NCBI RefSeq assembly: GCF_013522925.1
Contig: NZ_JAAMQU010000003.1
Coordinates: 124,001-188,000, forward strand
Length of the DNA: 64,000 nt
Reading direction: 5' to 3'
Source: Pseudomonas japonica
Lineage (GTDB): Bacteria > Pseudomonadota > Gammaproteobacteria > Pseudomonadales > Pseudomonadaceae
Shown here: piece after piece, positions 61,907 through 64,000 of the stretch
Position numbering within the stretch: position 1 is the first letter of the stretch
How the letters are laid out: the number at the start of each line of letters is the position of its first letter
Program-made: the position numbers and the translations under genes
Notes under the pieces: model-generated
What the model was told of the DNA's origin: nothing
Database searches by the model: none
What the model saw: only the letters and a program-made list of their open reading frames with translations

Positions 61907-62944
61907 ATGAAGCGTCTGTGTACAGCTTTGGGCCTTTTGGTGCTTCTGGGCCTGTTTTCGGTGCAACTTCAGGCCGCCCCACGGGCACACTGGGGCGTGG
62001 GCGTGCATCGCTTGACCTTCTCGGACCCGCTGGACGGCAAGCCAATGCATGCCTATGCGTTCTATCCCTCCAGCGTCACCGGGCACACAGCCCGGGTAGA
62101 TGGCTATCTGGTCGATGCGGACGAAGACGCGCCTATCGCAATGGGGCGTTTCCCGCTGCTGATGCTGTCCCATGGCAATACCGGAACGCCCCTGGCGCTG
62201 CATGACCTGATCACTTCCATTGCGGGCAAGGGGTTCGTGGTGGTGGCCGTGCTCCATCCGGGTGACAACTACCTGGACCAGAGCCGGCTGGGCACCCTCA
62301 GCAACTTGTATGGCCGGCCATTGCAAATCTCTGCGGCGATTACCTCCGCGCTCGACGAGCCTATGCTATCGCCGTTCCTTAATGCCGAGCAGGTGGGCGT
62401 GATTGGCTATTCAGCCGGCGGCGAGACGGCGCTGATTCTCTCTGGTGCCCGGCCGGACCTGTCCCGCCTGAAGGCCTACTGTATCGAGCGGCCCCACGAC
62501 ACCGACGCCTGCAAGGGCCACGGCGAGCTGGTTGCCGACCGCAAGGACCTCACGGCCCAGGCAGATCCGCGTGTGCATGCGCTATTGCTGATGGCGCCCT
62601 TGAGCCTGATGTTTGGTCGCCATGCACTGGCCACGGTACAGGTACCCACGCTGATCTACGCCGGCGACAACGACCAGTTGGTCGCGGTCGACAAGAACGC
62701 CGAGGCCTTGGCCCGCAAGCTTCCGGTGAAGGCGCGCTACCATCCGTTGGCCGGCGCTGGGCACTTCGTGTTCATGGCGCCCTGCACGGAGGAGCAGGAA
62801 CGGGAACTGCCAGCACTGTGCAAGGACGCTCAAGGCGTGGATCGCGCGGGCATCCACCGGACGATGATCGACGAAGCCGGGCGTTTCTTCGCCCAGGCGC
62901 TGGGCCGGCCGACCCGCGCTGGATGGCAGACCGCCGATCAATGA
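61907..62944 (+). CDS. secreted alpha/beta hydrolase (dienelactone hydrolase-like)
   Basis: The protein has 345 residues from the ATG at 61907 (AGGG just upstream). A signal peptide is clear: MKRLCTALGLLVLLGLFSV followed by QLQAAPRA with a cleavage site near Ala-Ala. The hydrolase core shows FPLLMLSHGNTGTPLALHDL (oxyanion region), the nucleophile Ser in VIGYSAGGETALIL, an Asp in YAGDNDQLV and the His in LAGAGHFVFMAPC. It is therefore a periplasmic or exported esterase/lipase-like enzyme. The two Cys near the C-terminus may form a disulfide. The natural substrate is unknown. It converges with the MFS gene, separated by one base. Confidence 0.87.
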   Translation: MKRLCTALGLLVLLGLFSVQLQAAPRAHWGVGVHRLTFSDPLDGKPMHAYAFYPSSVTGHTARVDGYLVDADEDAPIAMGRFPLLMLSHGNTGTPLALHDLITSIAGKGFVVVAVLHPGDNYLDQSRLGTLSNLYGRPLQISAAITSALDEPMLSPFLNAEQVGVIGYSAGGETALILSGARPDLSRLKAYCIERPHDTDACKGHGELVADRKDLTAQADPRVHALLLMAPLSLMFGRHALATVQVPTLIYAGDNDQLVAVDKNAEALARKLPVKARYHPLAGAGHFVFMAPCTEEQERELPALCKDAQGVDRAGIHRTMIDEAGRFFAQALGRPTRAGWQTADQ

Positions 62945-62945
62945 C

Positions 62946-64000
62946 TCAGCGGCCGCTGCCTTCCCGCGACAGCCAGCCGATCAGCGCCAGCCCTACGACA
63001 GACAAGCCCGACGCGCAGAGGAAGATGGCTGCGTAACCGGCATTGGCCGCCAGCGCGCCCATCAGCGGCCCGGCAATGGCCAGGGCAATGTCGAAGAACA
63101 CTGCGAACGCCCCAAGCCCCGAGCCGCGGCTGCCAGGGGGCACCTGCGCGATGGCCAGCACGCCCAGCGCCGGGTACACCAGCGACAAGCCGAACCCTGC
63201 CAGGCTGGCCCCGATCAAGGCGAACACGGGCGATGGCGCCAACCACAGGAATACAAACCCGACCGTCTCGACGCTGAGGCAAGCGAATGCCACGGCGAAC
63301 CCGCCATAGTGGTTGATCGCGTTGATGAACAGCAGCCGAGCGAGGATGAAGCAGGCCCCGAAGGCCGTCAGGCAGAACGCCGCACCTGCCCAGCCTTGTT
63401 CCAGGTAATACAGGGTGATGAACGTGGTGAGGGTGCCGTAGCCGATCGAAGCCAGGCACAGGCCTAGCCCGTATGGCGCGACGCGGCCGAACGCCGACCA
63501 GAACGGCAGGCGCTCGCCGCCGCGTATCACCGGTACCGATGGCCGCTTGCGCAGCATGAACAGCGCGAACGCCGCCAGGGCGAACAAGGCAATGCCCAGG
63601 GAATGGAAGCCCAGGTCGCTGGTCATCACTACGCCCAAGGGCGCCCCGATAGCGATCGCCCCGTAGGAAGCGATACCGTTCCAGGAGATCACCTTGGCCG
63701 TATGCTCAGGCCCCACCTGGCCGATGCCCCACGCGCTGGTGCCAACGCCCACCATGCCCTGGCCCACCCCCAGCAGCAGGCGCGCCACCAGCAACACGCT
63801 CAGGCTCAGGGTGTTCCATTCATGCAGCAATGTTGCCAGCAGCGTGAGCGCACCGCTGCCGGCAATGGCGTACAGGCCATAGGTGATGGTGCGTTTGGTA
63901 CCCAGGCTGTCGGCCAGACGGCCAGCGAGCGGGCGGATCAGCAAGGTGGCGAAATACTGGGCGGCGATCACCACACCCGCCATCACGGCGCTCAGGCCCA
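62946..64000 (-). CDS. MFS transporter (YhhS-like), N-terminus outside the window
   Basis: At least 351 residues are encoded and the frame stays open to the window edge, where it still reads GLSAVMAGVVIAAQYFATLLIRPLAGRLAD in frame. In MFS proteins of the YhhS group this is the second helix and the A motif between helices 2 and 3, so roughly 45 residues including helix 1 are missing here. An internal ATG at 63986 is thus not the true start. The remaining helices and the centre loop (FMLRKRPSVPVIRGGERLPFWSAFG) are regular. The substrate is unknown; it probably exports a small molecule. Confidence 0.85.
   Translation of the reverse strand, partial: GLSAVMAGVVIAAQYFATLLIRPLAGRLADSLGTKRTITYGLYAIAGSGALTLLATLLHEWNTLSLSVLLVARLLLGVGQGMVGVGTSAWGIGQVGPEHTAKVISWNGIASYGAIAIGAPLGVVMTSDLGFHSLGIALFALAAFALFMLRKRPSVPVIRGGERLPFWSAFGRVAPYGLGLCLASIGYGTLTTFITLYYLEQGWAGAAFCLTAFGACFILARLLFINAINHYGGFAVAFACLSVETVGFVFLWLAPSPVFALIGASLAGFGLSLVYPALGVLAIAQVPPGSRGSGLGAFAVFFDIALAIAGPLMGALAANAGYAAIFLCASGLSVVGLALIGWLSREGSGR

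Overview
The window looks like a chromosomal segment of a fluorescent Pseudomonas, probably of the P. putida group. It is GC-rich and carries the gacA-uvrC-pgsA-tRNA-Gly-tRNA-Cys block, a complete liuR-liuABCDE operon, a MexEF-OprN-type pump, a cobalamin riboswitch followed by cobW-cobN-chelatase genes, and a bacteriophytochrome. This assignment rests on gene families and order, not on a database search. No IS element, CRISPR array, rRNA or intact prophage was seen.

Layout. 1-3.0 kb: tail of an MgtC-like gene, a methyltransferase, and two orphan sugar-type regulators (AraC and RpiR). 3.4-11.8 kb: a signalling island with a CHASE3-GAF hybrid kinase carrying three receivers, stand-alone CheR and CheB, a receiver-kinase, two single receivers, and a kinase whose phospho-accepting His is Gln. 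11.9-14.7 kb: a TPR/HEAT protein and a GapN-like aldehyde dehydrogenase. 14.8-22.0 kb: a tightly packed five-gene operon (radical-SAM aminomutase-like, 2-hydroxyacid dehydrogenase, aminotransferase, ATP-grasp ligase, MFS exporter). It faces a MocR regulator across a repeat-rich operator region. It resembles a small amino-acid-derived natural product pathway, but the radical-SAM gene has an in-frame TGA. 22.1-23.6 kb: a sirtuin and a relic divergent HTH pair, one of the two frameshifted.

23.7-27.1 kb: gacA, uvrC, pgsA, tRNA-Gly(GCC), tRNA-Cys(GCA). 27.3-36.8 kb: a small unknown gene, an MFS/LysR divergent pair, and the leucine/isovalerate catabolic operon with a palindromic LiuR-type site. 36.9-38.8 kb: a small HTH protein, tRNA-Leu(UAA) on the minus strand, an SDR, and a small DUF6555-like protein. 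39.0-44.1 kb: red-light signalling (phytochrome kinase, Rcp1-like receiver, REC-PAS-PAS-kinase-REC). 44.2-52.0 kb: a small unknown gene, the oprN/mexF/mexE-type efflux operon, a LysR regulator and a PACE-type efflux protein. 52.0-58.8 kb: a B12 riboswitch, cobW, cobN, a ChlI-like AAA+ protein and a VWA protein, which together probably insert cobalt during cobalamin synthesis. 58.9-64.0 kb: a DUF421 membrane protein, a small unknown gene, a NadR-like kinase, uppP, a secreted alpha/beta hydrolase, and an MFS transporter cut by the window edge.

The points most worth a second look are the unassigned MocR-controlled radical-SAM/ATP-grasp cluster with its interrupted first gene, the Gln-for-His kinase in the sensory island, the separated and inverted tRNA-Leu compared with the classical pgsA-glyW-cysT-leuZ order, and the frameshifted HTH relic.
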